64,000 bases of DNA. Origin: JAKIVR01 sp035933635. Lineage in GTDB: Archaea > Thermoplasmatota > Thermoplasmata > Lutacidiplasmatales > UBA184. The notes beneath the pieces were generated by a model. The model searched no databases and was not told the origin of the DNA. It saw only the letters and a program-made list of their open reading frames with translations. The stretch spans positions 62,001 through 126,000 of the forward strand of contig DASYYY010000031.1 in NCBI GenBank assembly GCA_035933635.1. Reading direction: 5' to 3'. Position numbers and translations under genes: made by a program. Positions 56,995 through 64,000 of the stretch are shown here, in pieces. Within the stretch, counting starts at the first letter, position 1. Each line of letters starts with the position of its first letter.

Positions 56995-58497
56995 GTGCCA
57001 CGTCGCCGCGCTGTCGCTCGTCCGGGTGCCTTCGCTGACCGCGCCGGGTCCACGGGCCGCGCGGTTCCGAGCGTAGCTTCTGCGATCCTGCTAGTAGCGG
57101 TGGTTGCGGTTCTGCTCTTCCCCGGTGGCGGGTGGATCGGTCAGACGCTCCCCGGCCGGCCCGCGCAACCGCACCTTTCGCCCGCGGCGCACCGGCTGGG
57201 GGCCCCGGCCTCCAGCGACTGGGTTACCTATCTCGGGGGGATCGACCGGAACGGAAGCGTGGCCGGTAACTCCCTGCTCTCCCCCGCGAGCGCCGGATCG
57301 CTACGGTCCTATTGGACGGCCCAACTCGGCGGGGCGATCGTCACCCAACCGATCGTCGTGAACAACACCGTGTACATCGGATCCGAGGACGGTTACGAGT
57401 ACGCCTTCAATGAGACCACGGGAGCCCAGATCTGGAAGACCTACCTCGGGAACACCACGGGCTGCGGGTTCACCGACGGAGTCAGCTCGACACCCACCTA
57501 CGACAACGGCACTCTCTATCTGGGAGGCGGGGACGCATACTGGTACGCGATGAACGCCCAGACGGGCAATGTGCTCTGGCGCGTGTTCGTGGGGAACAAC
57601 TCCGGGAAGGTGGGAGGTGGGAACTACAACTGGGCGAGCCCGCTGCTCTACGATGGGTCCGCGTACATCGGCGTGGCGAGCCATTGTGACAAGCCGTTGG
57701 TGCCGGGGGGATTGCTCGAGGTCGACTTGACGACCCATCAGGTCGTCGCCCGATTCAACACCACCTCCAACGCGGAGTTGGGTGCCTCGATCTGGGGCAC
57801 CCCCGCCGTCGACACCGCCACCGGAACGATCTACGTCACCACCGGGAACGGCCCGGTCGGGGATGCGTACGCGGAGGCGATCATCGCGCTGAACGCGAGC
57901 ACCCTCCGGGTCACCTCCTACTGGACCGTCCCGACCACGCTCCACGTCGCGGACGGCGACTTCGGGACGACACCGACCCTCTTCCAGGATGCCCATGGGC
58001 ATCCCCTGGTCGGGGCCACGAACAAGGACGGCTACTTCTTCGCGTTCAACCGGCGCAGCTTGTCCCACGGGCCCGTGTGGGAGCTGCGTATCTCGACCAC
58101 CTCCAGCGTCTCCTCGGCGTCCTACGGGCAGGGCCTACTCTTCGTGGGAGGTTCCAAGACCAAGCTCGGGGGCGTCGCGGAGAACGGATCGGTGAGGGCG
58201 GTCAGTGCGACCTCGGGTCAGGCGGTTTGGGCAGTGGGTTTCCCGGGGCCCGTGTTTGCGGCCACGAGCTACGCCGACGGCGTCGTTGCGGCCGCCGGGG
58301 GCAACGTCTTCCGGGTCCTCTCCGCACAGAACGGCAGCATCCTGTTCCAGTATACCGGACCGGGCACCACTCTCAAGTACGAGTTCCAGGGCGCGCCGAC
58401 CATCGTGCACGACCGGATCTACGTGGGGGATGACAACGGCCGATTGTACGCCTTCGGCCTTCCCCCGTCCGTTCCTAGGCCTTCGGCCCCGGATTAG
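56995..58497 (+). CDS. Secreted PQQ-type beta-propeller protein
   Basis: 500 residues from GTG 56995. A hydrophobic signal/anchor lies at ~28-50 (ASAILLVAVVAVLLFPGGG). Blades carry the PQQ-repeat pattern: VVNNTVYIGSEDGYEYAFNE, TGAQIWKTYLG, TLYLGGGDAYWYAMNA, TGNVLWRVFVG, TGQAVWAVGF, RIYVGDDNGRLYAFG. Quinoprotein dehydrogenases use this fold with PQQ, but the catalytic Asp and vicinal Cys were not identified. A binding or structural surface role (BamB-like propeller) is equally likely. N-x-S/T sites are frequent. Confidence 0.85.
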   Translation: MPRRRAVARPGAFADRAGSTGRAVPSVASAILLVAVVAVLLFPGGGWIGQTLPGRPAQPHLSPAAHRLGAPASSDWVTYLGGIDRNGSVAGNSLLSPASAGSLRSYWTAQLGGAIVTQPIVVNNTVYIGSEDGYEYAFNETTGAQIWKTYLGNTTGCGFTDGVSSTPTYDNGTLYLGGGDAYWYAMNAQTGNVLWRVFVGNNSGKVGGGNYNWASPLLYDGSAYIGVASHCDKPLVPGGLLEVDLTTHQVVARFNTTSNAELGASIWGTPAVDTATGTIYVTTGNGPVGDAYAEAIIALNASTLRVTSYWTVPTTLHVADGDFGTTPTLFQDAHGHPLVGATNKDGYFFAFNRRSLSHGPVWELRISTTSSVSSASYGQGLLFVGGSKTKLGGVAENGSVRAVSATSGQAVWAVGFPGPVFAATSYADGVVAAAGGNVFRVLSAQNGSILFQYTGPGTTLKYEFQGAPTIVHDRIYVGDDNGRLYAFGLPPSVPRPSAPD

Positions 58498-58925
58498 CTG
58501 GGCTCGTCCCGAATCGGCGCGTCATCTGTGAATCGACTGTTCGGAGAGACGTACGGAGCCTGCCTCGCCCGAGGCTGAATCAGCCGGGCGGGATTCGGGG
58601 GGCGGTGGACCTCTTGACCCGCGCGCCCGCGACCGTGAAGCTGCAGTCGCTGATCGTGAACCCGGTTCGATACTCGTTCCATCGCCTCGCTCGGCATGAC
58701 CATCGGAAGGTGCCTCGGCGTTGCGGATCTCGTGCGGCCGAGCTGACCGGAGACGACCCTCTTGCTTTCCACGGGCCAGACCCGCTCGGTCGCCGACGAC
58801 CCGTTTCTACCTTCTCTTTCTCCAGGTACCAGCTCGGCCCGCCGAAGCCATTTGTATAACTCCCAGTTTGGACCGCCGTCTGGCGAGGGCATCCGTGCCC
58901 TCCCCTCGACGAAGGAAGGCAAGCT
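58498..58925. promoter_or_regulatory. Intergenic with TATA box for the secreted-protein gene
   Basis: 428 bases without a gene. TATAAC at 58855-58860 would place the transcription start near 58885 and leave a ~40-base leader with GAAGGAAGG before the ATG at 58926. Nothing else recognised. Confidence 0.45.
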
Positions 58926-59798
58926 ATGGAAAGGAATCGAAGCGCAAGCCGATCGACGAATCATTGGGGACGCTACGCGGGCCTTGGCTCTGCGGGAATG
59001 GCGGTGGCCGTCGCACTGCTCATGGTCGTCGCACCCGTGACGAACGCGAGTGGACTGAAGATCCCGCTCAAGTCCTTGGGCGTGACCATTTCGACCTCCA
59101 CGACGTCTGGGGCATGCGGCAGCGCCAAAGTCGTGAAGCCCCTGACATTCTCGACGGTCACCGGGACCATCTTGGGCTCGGTCTCGGCGAAGTCCCCCGC
59201 ATGCTCTCACCGAGTATCAGAGAACCAGGCGTATGCGACCGACTCGATGAACCTCGCCAATCCCAACTTCCACTTCCCGAGGAACGGCGTTTTCACGCTG
59301 TCGTTGAACTGGTCGTTCAAGGTGAACGAGACTTGGAGCATGACGCCCTACTCGAAGTGCACGCTGAACTACGCCGACCCGGCGTCCATTTGTGATGTGT
59401 ACACGGAGGACACGATCTACGCCCAGCCGTACATCTATGACTCCACGAACAGCACTTGGAACGCCAACAACGGGTTCTATTTCGGCACCTCGGTCGACCT
59501 CTACCTGAACTCGTTTGCCTACCGGCAGAACAGCACCTACGGTAACTACTCGTTCGGCTCCGCGGGCGCGGGGTCGTTCGCCGGCACGCTCTACGGTAAC
59601 AATACGTTCAACCTGATGGGGAAGGCAGCGATCAACGCCTCGAATCACTTCTACTTCTACGTGATCTTCGAGATCCAGACGCTGACTTTCGCCTACTCGC
59701 AGGATGCCGTGACGCTCGGGGCCGCCTCCGCGACCGCCTCGATCAACATGTCGTCCGCAGGGAACGTGGGACACCTGATCAAGATCACGCTTTCCTGA
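58926..59798 (+). CDS. Secreted hypothetical protein
   Basis: 290 residues from ATG 58926. The N-terminus has a twin-basic start and a hydrophobic signal peptide (~20-40, GMAVAVALLMVVAPVTNASG). The mature part is Ser/Thr/Asn/Tyr-rich and beta-predicted (TLSLNWSFKVNETWSM; YLNSFAYRQNSTYGNYSF) with four cysteines that could pair. No repeats or anchor. No family recognised. One of a run of secreted proteins in this chromosomal segment. Confidence 0.75.
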   Translation: MERNRSASRSTNHWGRYAGLGSAGMAVAVALLMVVAPVTNASGLKIPLKSLGVTISTSTTSGACGSAKVVKPLTFSTVTGTILGSVSAKSPACSHRVSENQAYATDSMNLANPNFHFPRNGVFTLSLNWSFKVNETWSMTPYSKCTLNYADPASICDVYTEDTIYAQPYIYDSTNSTWNANNGFYFGTSVDLYLNSFAYRQNSTYGNYSFGSAGAGSFAGTLYGNNTFNLMGKAAINASNHFYFYVIFEIQTLTFAYSQDAVTLGAASATASINMSSAGNVGHLIKITLS

Positions 59799-60028
59799 GC
59801 TGCGGACCCCGGTCGCTCCCGTCTGGGACTGACCGATCCGCCAGGCGGCCAACCCCTTCCCCTTCCTTCTTCCGGTTTGAGTCGACACGTCGCCGTCACC
59901 GACCACCGGATCGTTCGGCCCCGTGGGCCAAGCCGCCAGATCGCGCCGGGCCCCACGCGTGCGAGAGCCAAGCAAGGGCTCAGCAGGGTTCAAGTCCTCC
60001 AGAGCTCCCTGGATTCCGATCGTAGGAC

Positions 60029-61459
60029 ATGTCCGCGAACGCGCGGTACCAGCGGGTCGAGGTCCCGGAGGCCTCACCCCTCATCCGGATCGAGGACTTC
60101 GACGAGGTCCTCCACGCCTATCCGAAAGCGGTAGCCATCGCCGAGGCGAACCGTTGCCTGCAGTGCGCCTTGCCGTTCTGTGTGGAGGCCTGCCCGATCG
60201 ACCAGGATTGCCGCGGCTACATCGGGTTGATCGCCGGGGACCGTTTCGACGACGCCGCCAAGCTCGTCCTCGAGGCCAATCCGCTCGGCACGACGCTCTG
60301 CAAGGTCTGCTACCACTTCTGCGAGGACGCCTGCATCATGGCCCAGAAGGGCTCACCCATCGCCATCCGCCACCTCAAGCGCGCCGCGCTCGAGCTCGGC
60401 GATTCATTGATCCAGTACGTCGCCCAGCCCGCGAAGCACCAACGCGTGGCCATCGTGGGCGCGGGACCCGCGGGCCTCATGGCCGCCTGGGAGCTCGGTC
60501 TCCGCGGCTACTCGGTCACGGTCTTCGAGAAGGAACCCATCGCAGGGGGCCAAGCCGTGGCAATTCCCCGCTACCGCATGCCCGGCGACGAGATCGAAGA
60601 GGACCTCCGCCGCTTCGCCGGACTCGACATCACCTGGGAGATGAACCGCCAAGCGGGCGTCGACTTCGCGCCGACGGACCTCCTCAAGGGGGGGTACGAC
60701 GCCGTGTACCTTGCGCTCGGGGCGTCCAGGGCCGGGATGCCCGGGATCCCCGGCGAGAACCTGCCCGAGGTCATCAAGGCGCTCAACTTCCTGCTCGACG
60801 CCCACGTCGAGAAGTACGCCCGGCTCGGCCGGCGGATCGTGGTCATCGGCGGCGGTGACGTCGCGATCGACTCGGTACGCAGCGCGGTCCGGATCGCACA
60901 GGGCGGTCACGTGATCATGGCCTACCGGCGGACGCGCCACGAGGCTCCGGCCGGCGAGGAGGAGCTGCGCGAGGCCGATCCCGAGGGGATCGAGTTCCGC
61001 TGGCTGCTCTCCCCCGTCCGGATCCTGGGCACCGACCATGTCGAGGGCGTCGAGTTCCAGAAGATGGAGCTGCGTCCGCCCGACCGGTCCGGCCGGCGCG
61101 CCGTCGAGCCCATCCCCGGTGGGCTCGAGACGATCGCCTGCGATACGGTGATCATGGCCATCGGTCAGAAGGCCGACCTCGAGGGATTCCCCCCCGAGCT
61201 CGGTCTGAAGATCGCTTCCAAGGGCTGGCCCGAGGGCGTCGGGCTGGACGGCATGACGAACATCCCCGGGGTCTTTGCGGGAGGCGGCCGATCGGTCGTC
61301 CACGCGATGGCGGCCGGCACCAAGAACGCCGAAGCCATCGACGCGTTCCTGCGTAAGAAGGTCGGAGAGGCTCCGACCGAACGGCCCGATCCCTTCGGCG
61401 GCCCGGTACCTCCGGATCGACTTCCGCCGGGTTACGATGCCCCGGTCTGGACGGCATAG
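60029..61459 (+). CDS. GltD-like NAD(P)H:iron-sulfur oxidoreductase (glutamate synthase small-subunit family)
   Basis: 476 residues. The N-terminal Fer4_20 domain has two cysteine clusters (CLQCALPFCVEACP ~43-56; CKVCYHFCEDAC ~91-102) for 4Fe-4S clusters. VAIVGAGPAGLMAAWELGLR (~138-157) is the FAD-binding Rossmann motif, IVVIGGGDVAIDSVRSAVRI (~270-289) the NAD(P)H site, and GVFAGGGRSVVHAMAAGTKN (~413-432) the C-terminal FAD motif. This is the GltD/NfnL/DPYD-N family, which moves electrons from NAD(P)H to ferredoxin or a partner. No GltB gene is adjacent, so a stand-alone or Nfn-like role is possible. Length is normal. Confidence 0.9.
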   Translation: MSANARYQRVEVPEASPLIRIEDFDEVLHAYPKAVAIAEANRCLQCALPFCVEACPIDQDCRGYIGLIAGDRFDDAAKLVLEANPLGTTLCKVCYHFCEDACIMAQKGSPIAIRHLKRAALELGDSLIQYVAQPAKHQRVAIVGAGPAGLMAAWELGLRGYSVTVFEKEPIAGGQAVAIPRYRMPGDEIEEDLRRFAGLDITWEMNRQAGVDFAPTDLLKGGYDAVYLALGASRAGMPGIPGENLPEVIKALNFLLDAHVEKYARLGRRIVVIGGGDVAIDSVRSAVRIAQGGHVIMAYRRTRHEAPAGEEELREADPEGIEFRWLLSPVRILGTDHVEGVEFQKMELRPPDRSGRRAVEPIPGGLETIACDTVIMAIGQKADLEGFPPELGLKIASKGWPEGVGLDGMTNIPGVFAGGGRSVVHAMAAGTKNAEAIDAFLRKKVGEAPTERPDPFGGPVPPDRLPPGYDAPVWTA

Positions 61460-61616
61460 TTTCGACCCCCGTTCAACTCCGGCTGCCCCTCCATCGCCGC
61501 GGTTGCATTCCCCGCCGATCCACCTCGGCAGGGCGTCGGTCCTGTTGGCCGGGCATAATGTGGAGGGCGGGCCCGTGGCTTCGCCCCCGGTGTCTAAACT
61601 GCGACGCGCAGGCCTG

Positions 61617-62453
61617 TCACGAGCCTTGGCGCACGCACTCCGAGCACCGGGCGGCGCCGGACACCCGGATGTTGTTGACGAGGCAGTTCCCGCAGATCGT
61701 CCCTCCGCAGCCCGGACACTTTCGCCATGCTTCCCGTGCGGTCAGAACGGCTCGGCAGTCCGTGCAGGCCGGTACACCCTCGGGAACGCTCGAGGCTCGT
61801 GTCGGAATCGGAGCGGAGACCGATCGAGACGTCGGTCCCGCAGGGAGAGGCGGTGGGTCCTCGATGCCCACCATAGGGGGATGCCCCACGCCGGGAGCGG
61901 GGGCAGGGGCGCCCGGGCTCGAGGTGAGTACCGATCCGGCCGGTCGAACGAGGGGCGGCGGATGGTCGGCCGCACCGGGAACACCACTTCCGAACGCCGC
62001 AGAGGACGACACCGTCGCCGTGGACAACCCCGGACTCACCGCCGTGATGCCGGCGCTGGCCACGACAGCTCGAGTCAGCGCGCCGGGAGCGCTCGCCGGC
62101 CTCCGGGCCGCGGAACTAGGGGCAGAGTTCACGGTCGGACGTCGGGTGGCGGGCGGTGGAGCCTGCCGTCCGCGGGCCATCGGGCGACGCCGGACCGCAC
62201 GAGCAGTCGAAAGCGCGCACACGCTGGCTCCCACGCCGAGGGCTAGAGCTCCGCCGTCGAGGAAGACGATCCAGATCGAGACCCCTCCGACCGACGGGTA
62301 ACCTCCGATCTGCTCCATGCCGACGCCGAGCGCGACCAGCAGCGTTCCGACGACGACCAACGCCAGTCCCATCGAGAGCAGCGCCCACCGGATCGCGCCC
62401 CGAGCCTGGCGGGGGCCCGGATCCACTGACGCTCTGCGATTCTGGTCGCGCAA
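61617..62453 (-). CDS. Two-helix membrane protein with C-terminal zinc finger
   Basis: 278 residues from TTG 62453 (GTG 62426 possible). Two hydrophobic helices (AIRWALLSMGLALVVVGTLL ~21-45; IWIVFLDGGALALGVGASVC ~59-80) are followed by a ~130-residue Pro/Ser/Ala linker. The cysteine-rich end is CTDCRAVLTAREAWRKCPGC, then CGNC and CSEC, a RING-like or double zinc-ribbon arrangement. Function unknown; the layout (membrane anchor, flexible linker, zinc finger) suggests a membrane-tethered binding protein. Confidence 0.7.
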   Translation of the reverse strand: MRDQNRRASVDPGPRQARGAIRWALLSMGLALVVVGTLLVALGVGMEQIGGYPSVGGVSIWIVFLDGGALALGVGASVCALSTARAVRRRPMARGRQAPPPATRRPTVNSAPSSAARRPASAPGALTRAVVASAGITAVSPGLSTATVSSSAAFGSGVPGAADHPPPLVRPAGSVLTSSPGAPAPAPGVGHPPMVGIEDPPPLPAGPTSRSVSAPIPTRASSVPEGVPACTDCRAVLTAREAWRKCPGCGGTICGNCLVNNIRVSGAARCSECVRQGS

Positions 62454-62537
62454 AGTCCCCCCGGTCGGAGCGGCCCCCGGACGGTCCGCTCGACGGGAAT
62501 CGGTGGCCGGTATGTAAACCGGCCGGCGTCGGTCTGC

Positions 62538-63374
62538 CTAGGCTCGGGCCGAGACCAGGACGCATTCCGCCGGGAGGGTGACGCCGCCGGCGGTCGTGTA
62601 GGTGTTCAGCGCCGCGCGCGTGTCCCGGAGGACCTCGGCCTGGACCTCCGGGCTCTCCTCGCCGAGGGAGTGACCGATGGGGGTTCCCCGGAGCACGATA
62701 TCCAGGTAGTCGTCGGCGCTCGCGAATCGGATGGGGTGGGACACCGCACGTTCCGATCCCGCGTGGAAGCCGGCCTGGGTCAGGAAACCGACCATTTCGC
62801 CCGGGCCTCCGATCTCGTACGGGGTGGGAAGGTAGCCGTTCTCGTCGGGTTCGGCGTGCTTGAGCATCGCGCCGACCAACACATGCAGGAACGGGACTCG
62901 ATCGCCCGGCGGCCAGACCGTCACGACCAAACGCCCGCCGGGCCGGAGGACCCGTCGGGCCTCCCGCGCAGCGGCCTCGGGGTCGGTGAAGATCTGGAAA
63001 CCGAAGCTGCTGACGGCGGCATCGAAGCTGGCGTCGGGCAGGTCGAGCCGGGAGCAGTCCATCGCACGGAACTCGGCATTGCGGATCCCGCGACCCTTCG
63101 CCGCGGACGCGGCGAGGGCGACCATCTTTTCGGAGAGGTCGACCCCGAGCACGCTTCCCGAGGGGCCGACCCGGTCGGCCATGGTCAGTGCCGGCTCGCC
63201 GGGCCCGGTGCCGAGATCGAGGATCCGCTCGCCGGGCTGGGCCCCGACCGCGGCCACCAGGGCCGAACGGAACGGCTCCAAGAGCTTCATCACCTGAAGG
63301 TAGGCCTCCGCCGACTCGTTCCAGGTGGTTCGCGTGTACTCGCGATAGTACTCGTCGGTGTACTTCCAGGGCAC
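62538..63374 (-). CDS. Class I SAM-dependent methyltransferase (UbiE/Methyltransf_11-like)
   Basis: 278 residues. ERILDLGTGPGEPALTMADR (~49-68) is motif I, VLGVDLSEKMVALAA (~74-88) the acidic ribose-binding loop, FRAMDCSRLDLPDASFDAAV (~102-121) motif II and ARRVLRPGGRLVVTVW (~138-153) motif III. Methylates a small molecule or lipid; the substrate is not predictable. The N-terminal segment (MPWKYTDEYYREYTRTTWNE) is typical of the family's cap helix. Start chosen at ATG 63374. Confidence 0.9.
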   Translation of the reverse strand: MPWKYTDEYYREYTRTTWNESAEAYLQVMKLLEPFRSALVAAVGAQPGERILDLGTGPGEPALTMADRVGPSGSVLGVDLSEKMVALAASAAKGRGIRNAEFRAMDCSRLDLPDASFDAAVSSFGFQIFTDPEAAAREARRVLRPGGRLVVTVWPPGDRVPFLHVLVGAMLKHAEPDENGYLPTPYEIGGPGEMVGFLTQAGFHAGSERAVSHPIRFASADDYLDIVLRGTPIGHSLGEESPEVQAEVLRDTRAALNTYTTAGGVTLPAECVLVSARA

Positions 63375-63487
63375 GGCCGCGGTCAGGAACTCCCGGGATA
63401 AGCTGGTTGAGTTCCGACCTCCCTACGGTGGGTCCGCGGGAGGCGCCGCGAGGGGTGCGGGAGTCTTGGCGGGGTCCGGACTTCCTT

Positions 63488-64000
63488 TCAGGGGCCAGCC
63501 GCCACCCACTTGACCGTGAAGTCGACCCCCTTCGTGATCGACCCGGCCGTGGCTTTCTTCGACACCGGCACGTGGACGAACACCATCGTGATCCGGAGAT
63601 TGTTGAACGTCCCGACCGGGCTCGCGAACTTTGCGAGCTTGGCGAGGCATTGCGTGAAGCCTACGCTGGAGAAGTCGGCGAGCGGCTGGACCCCACGGGC
63701 GGACACCGGCGCGGAGACGATCCACTCCGCGGAGCTCAGGGGTACGGTGCGCAGGGTCCGAACCGTACCGGCCGCGACGCCCGAGGTCAGGTCCGCGACC
63801 CGGAAGGTGAGCCGGCCGTTCGTCGAGTTGAACAGGACCTCGGTGAAGATCTGGTCGCCCGGCGCGATGGCGAGGCTGAAGTTCCCCGCGGCGACGCCGC
63901 GGAGCTCGTACCAGGCATTGTAGGCGATCCGTCCGTGGAAGCAGCTAACGTTCGTCCCCGCCGCCTCGAGGTAGGAGTGGGCGACATACCCGTCAAGCCC
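63488..64000 (-). CDS. G1 family (eqolisin-like) glutamic peptidase, C-terminal part
   Basis: Open minus-strand frame entering from the right edge and ending at 63488; about 170 residues seen. NAWYELRGVAAGNFSLAIAP then GDQIFTEVLF, and VPLSSAEWIVSAP followed by PLADFSSVGF, match the beta-sandwich core of peptidase family G1, whose acid-active enzymes use a Gln-Glu dyad. The Glu of AEWI is present; the commonly following second Glu is Ser here. The Gln-bearing N-terminal half lies outside the window, so activity cannot be judged. Probably secreted, in keeping with the other exported proteins nearby. Confidence 0.72.
   Translation of the reverse strand, partial: GLDGYVAHSYLEAAGTNVSCFHGRIAYNAWYELRGVAAGNFSLAIAPGDQIFTEVLFNSTNGRLTFRVADLTSGVAAGTVRTLRTVPLSSAEWIVSAPVSARGVQPLADFSSVGFTQCLAKLAKFASPVGTFNNLRITMVFVHVPVSKKATAGSITKGVDFTVKWVAAGP

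Noticed and set aside
56995..58497. PQQ-dependent alcohol dehydrogenase
   Set aside because: Propeller repeats are present but catalytic residues and vicinal cysteines were not found, so only the fold is called.
59923..60010. tRNA-like segment containing GGGTTCAAGTCC
   Set aside because: Only the T-loop looks right; the T-stem mispairs and no acceptor or anticodon stem could be formed.

Overview
The window looks like a GC-rich archaeal chromosome, most likely an uncultured member of the Thermoplasmatota. This is inferred from a tRNA gene without an encoded CCA end, TATA boxes about 30 nt upstream of start codons (leaderless transcripts), dense ATGA/GTGA gene overlaps, and large secreted beta-propeller and beta-helix surface proteins that carry GLPSGT-WSV type repeats. 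No taxonomic marker was tested.

Layout. (1) 1-2681 is chromosome: a class I/II aminotransferase (partial) and purA. (2) 2682-2754 is an intact tRNA-Val(CAC). Its last 22 bases plus one more base recur exactly at 47208-47230, next to a complete tyrosine integrase. They bound a 44.5 kb integrated element (2733-47230) with imperfect inverted repeats just inside both ends. (3) 47231-64000 is chromosome again: a truncated glycosyltransferase remnant, several secreted surface proteins, a cupin, a GNAT acetyltransferase, a GltD-like oxidoreductase, a SAM methyltransferase and the C-terminal part of a G1 (eqolisin) peptidase.

Inside the element, the left end (3.0-6.2 kb) has a ribbon-helix-helix (RHH) protein behind repeated AACCCGGGTT palindromes, a DNA methyltransferase and a serine recombinase. 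Next (6.4-13.1 kb) is a three-gene cassette: a short nucleotide-sugar dehydrogenase, a 1741-residue protein combining four glycosyltransferase-type domains with a kinase-like and a methyltransferase domain, and a TIGR00725/SLOG protein. On the minus strand follow a Rad50-like ATPase with one in-frame TAG plus a PD-(D/E)XK nuclease and a small partner (13.3-16.2 kb), then a ubiquitin-like operon: Ubl, cysteine-free E2-like protein, JAB-E1 fusion, and a TIR protein coupled by an ATGA overlap (17.4-20.3 kb). 21.7-33.4 kb is a long minus-strand block of membrane, spike-like and coiled-coil proteins with one P-loop ATPase and a PrsW-like protease, read here as a virion or surface/secretion module. 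34.2-44.5 kb holds a type III-like restriction-modification pair and a HerA-NurA-methyltransferase operon. The right end (44.7-47.2 kb) is a control and recombination module: a divergent RHH repressor, small proteins, a putative single-strand annealing protein and the integrase.

The integrase and att sites make the element mobile. The RHH genes sit on operator-like repeats, and one 17-bp operator-like sequence recurs (one mismatch) beside both the repressor and the virion block, suggesting lysogeny-like control. The cargo is dominated by conflict systems (restriction-modification, ABC ATPase-nuclease, HerA-NurA, Ubl-TIR) and a glycan or nucleotide-linked cassette of unknown role. The Ubl-TIR operon and the giant glycosyltransferase cassette are the best candidates for undescribed systems. 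No CRISPR array, rRNA or recognisable major capsid gene was seen.
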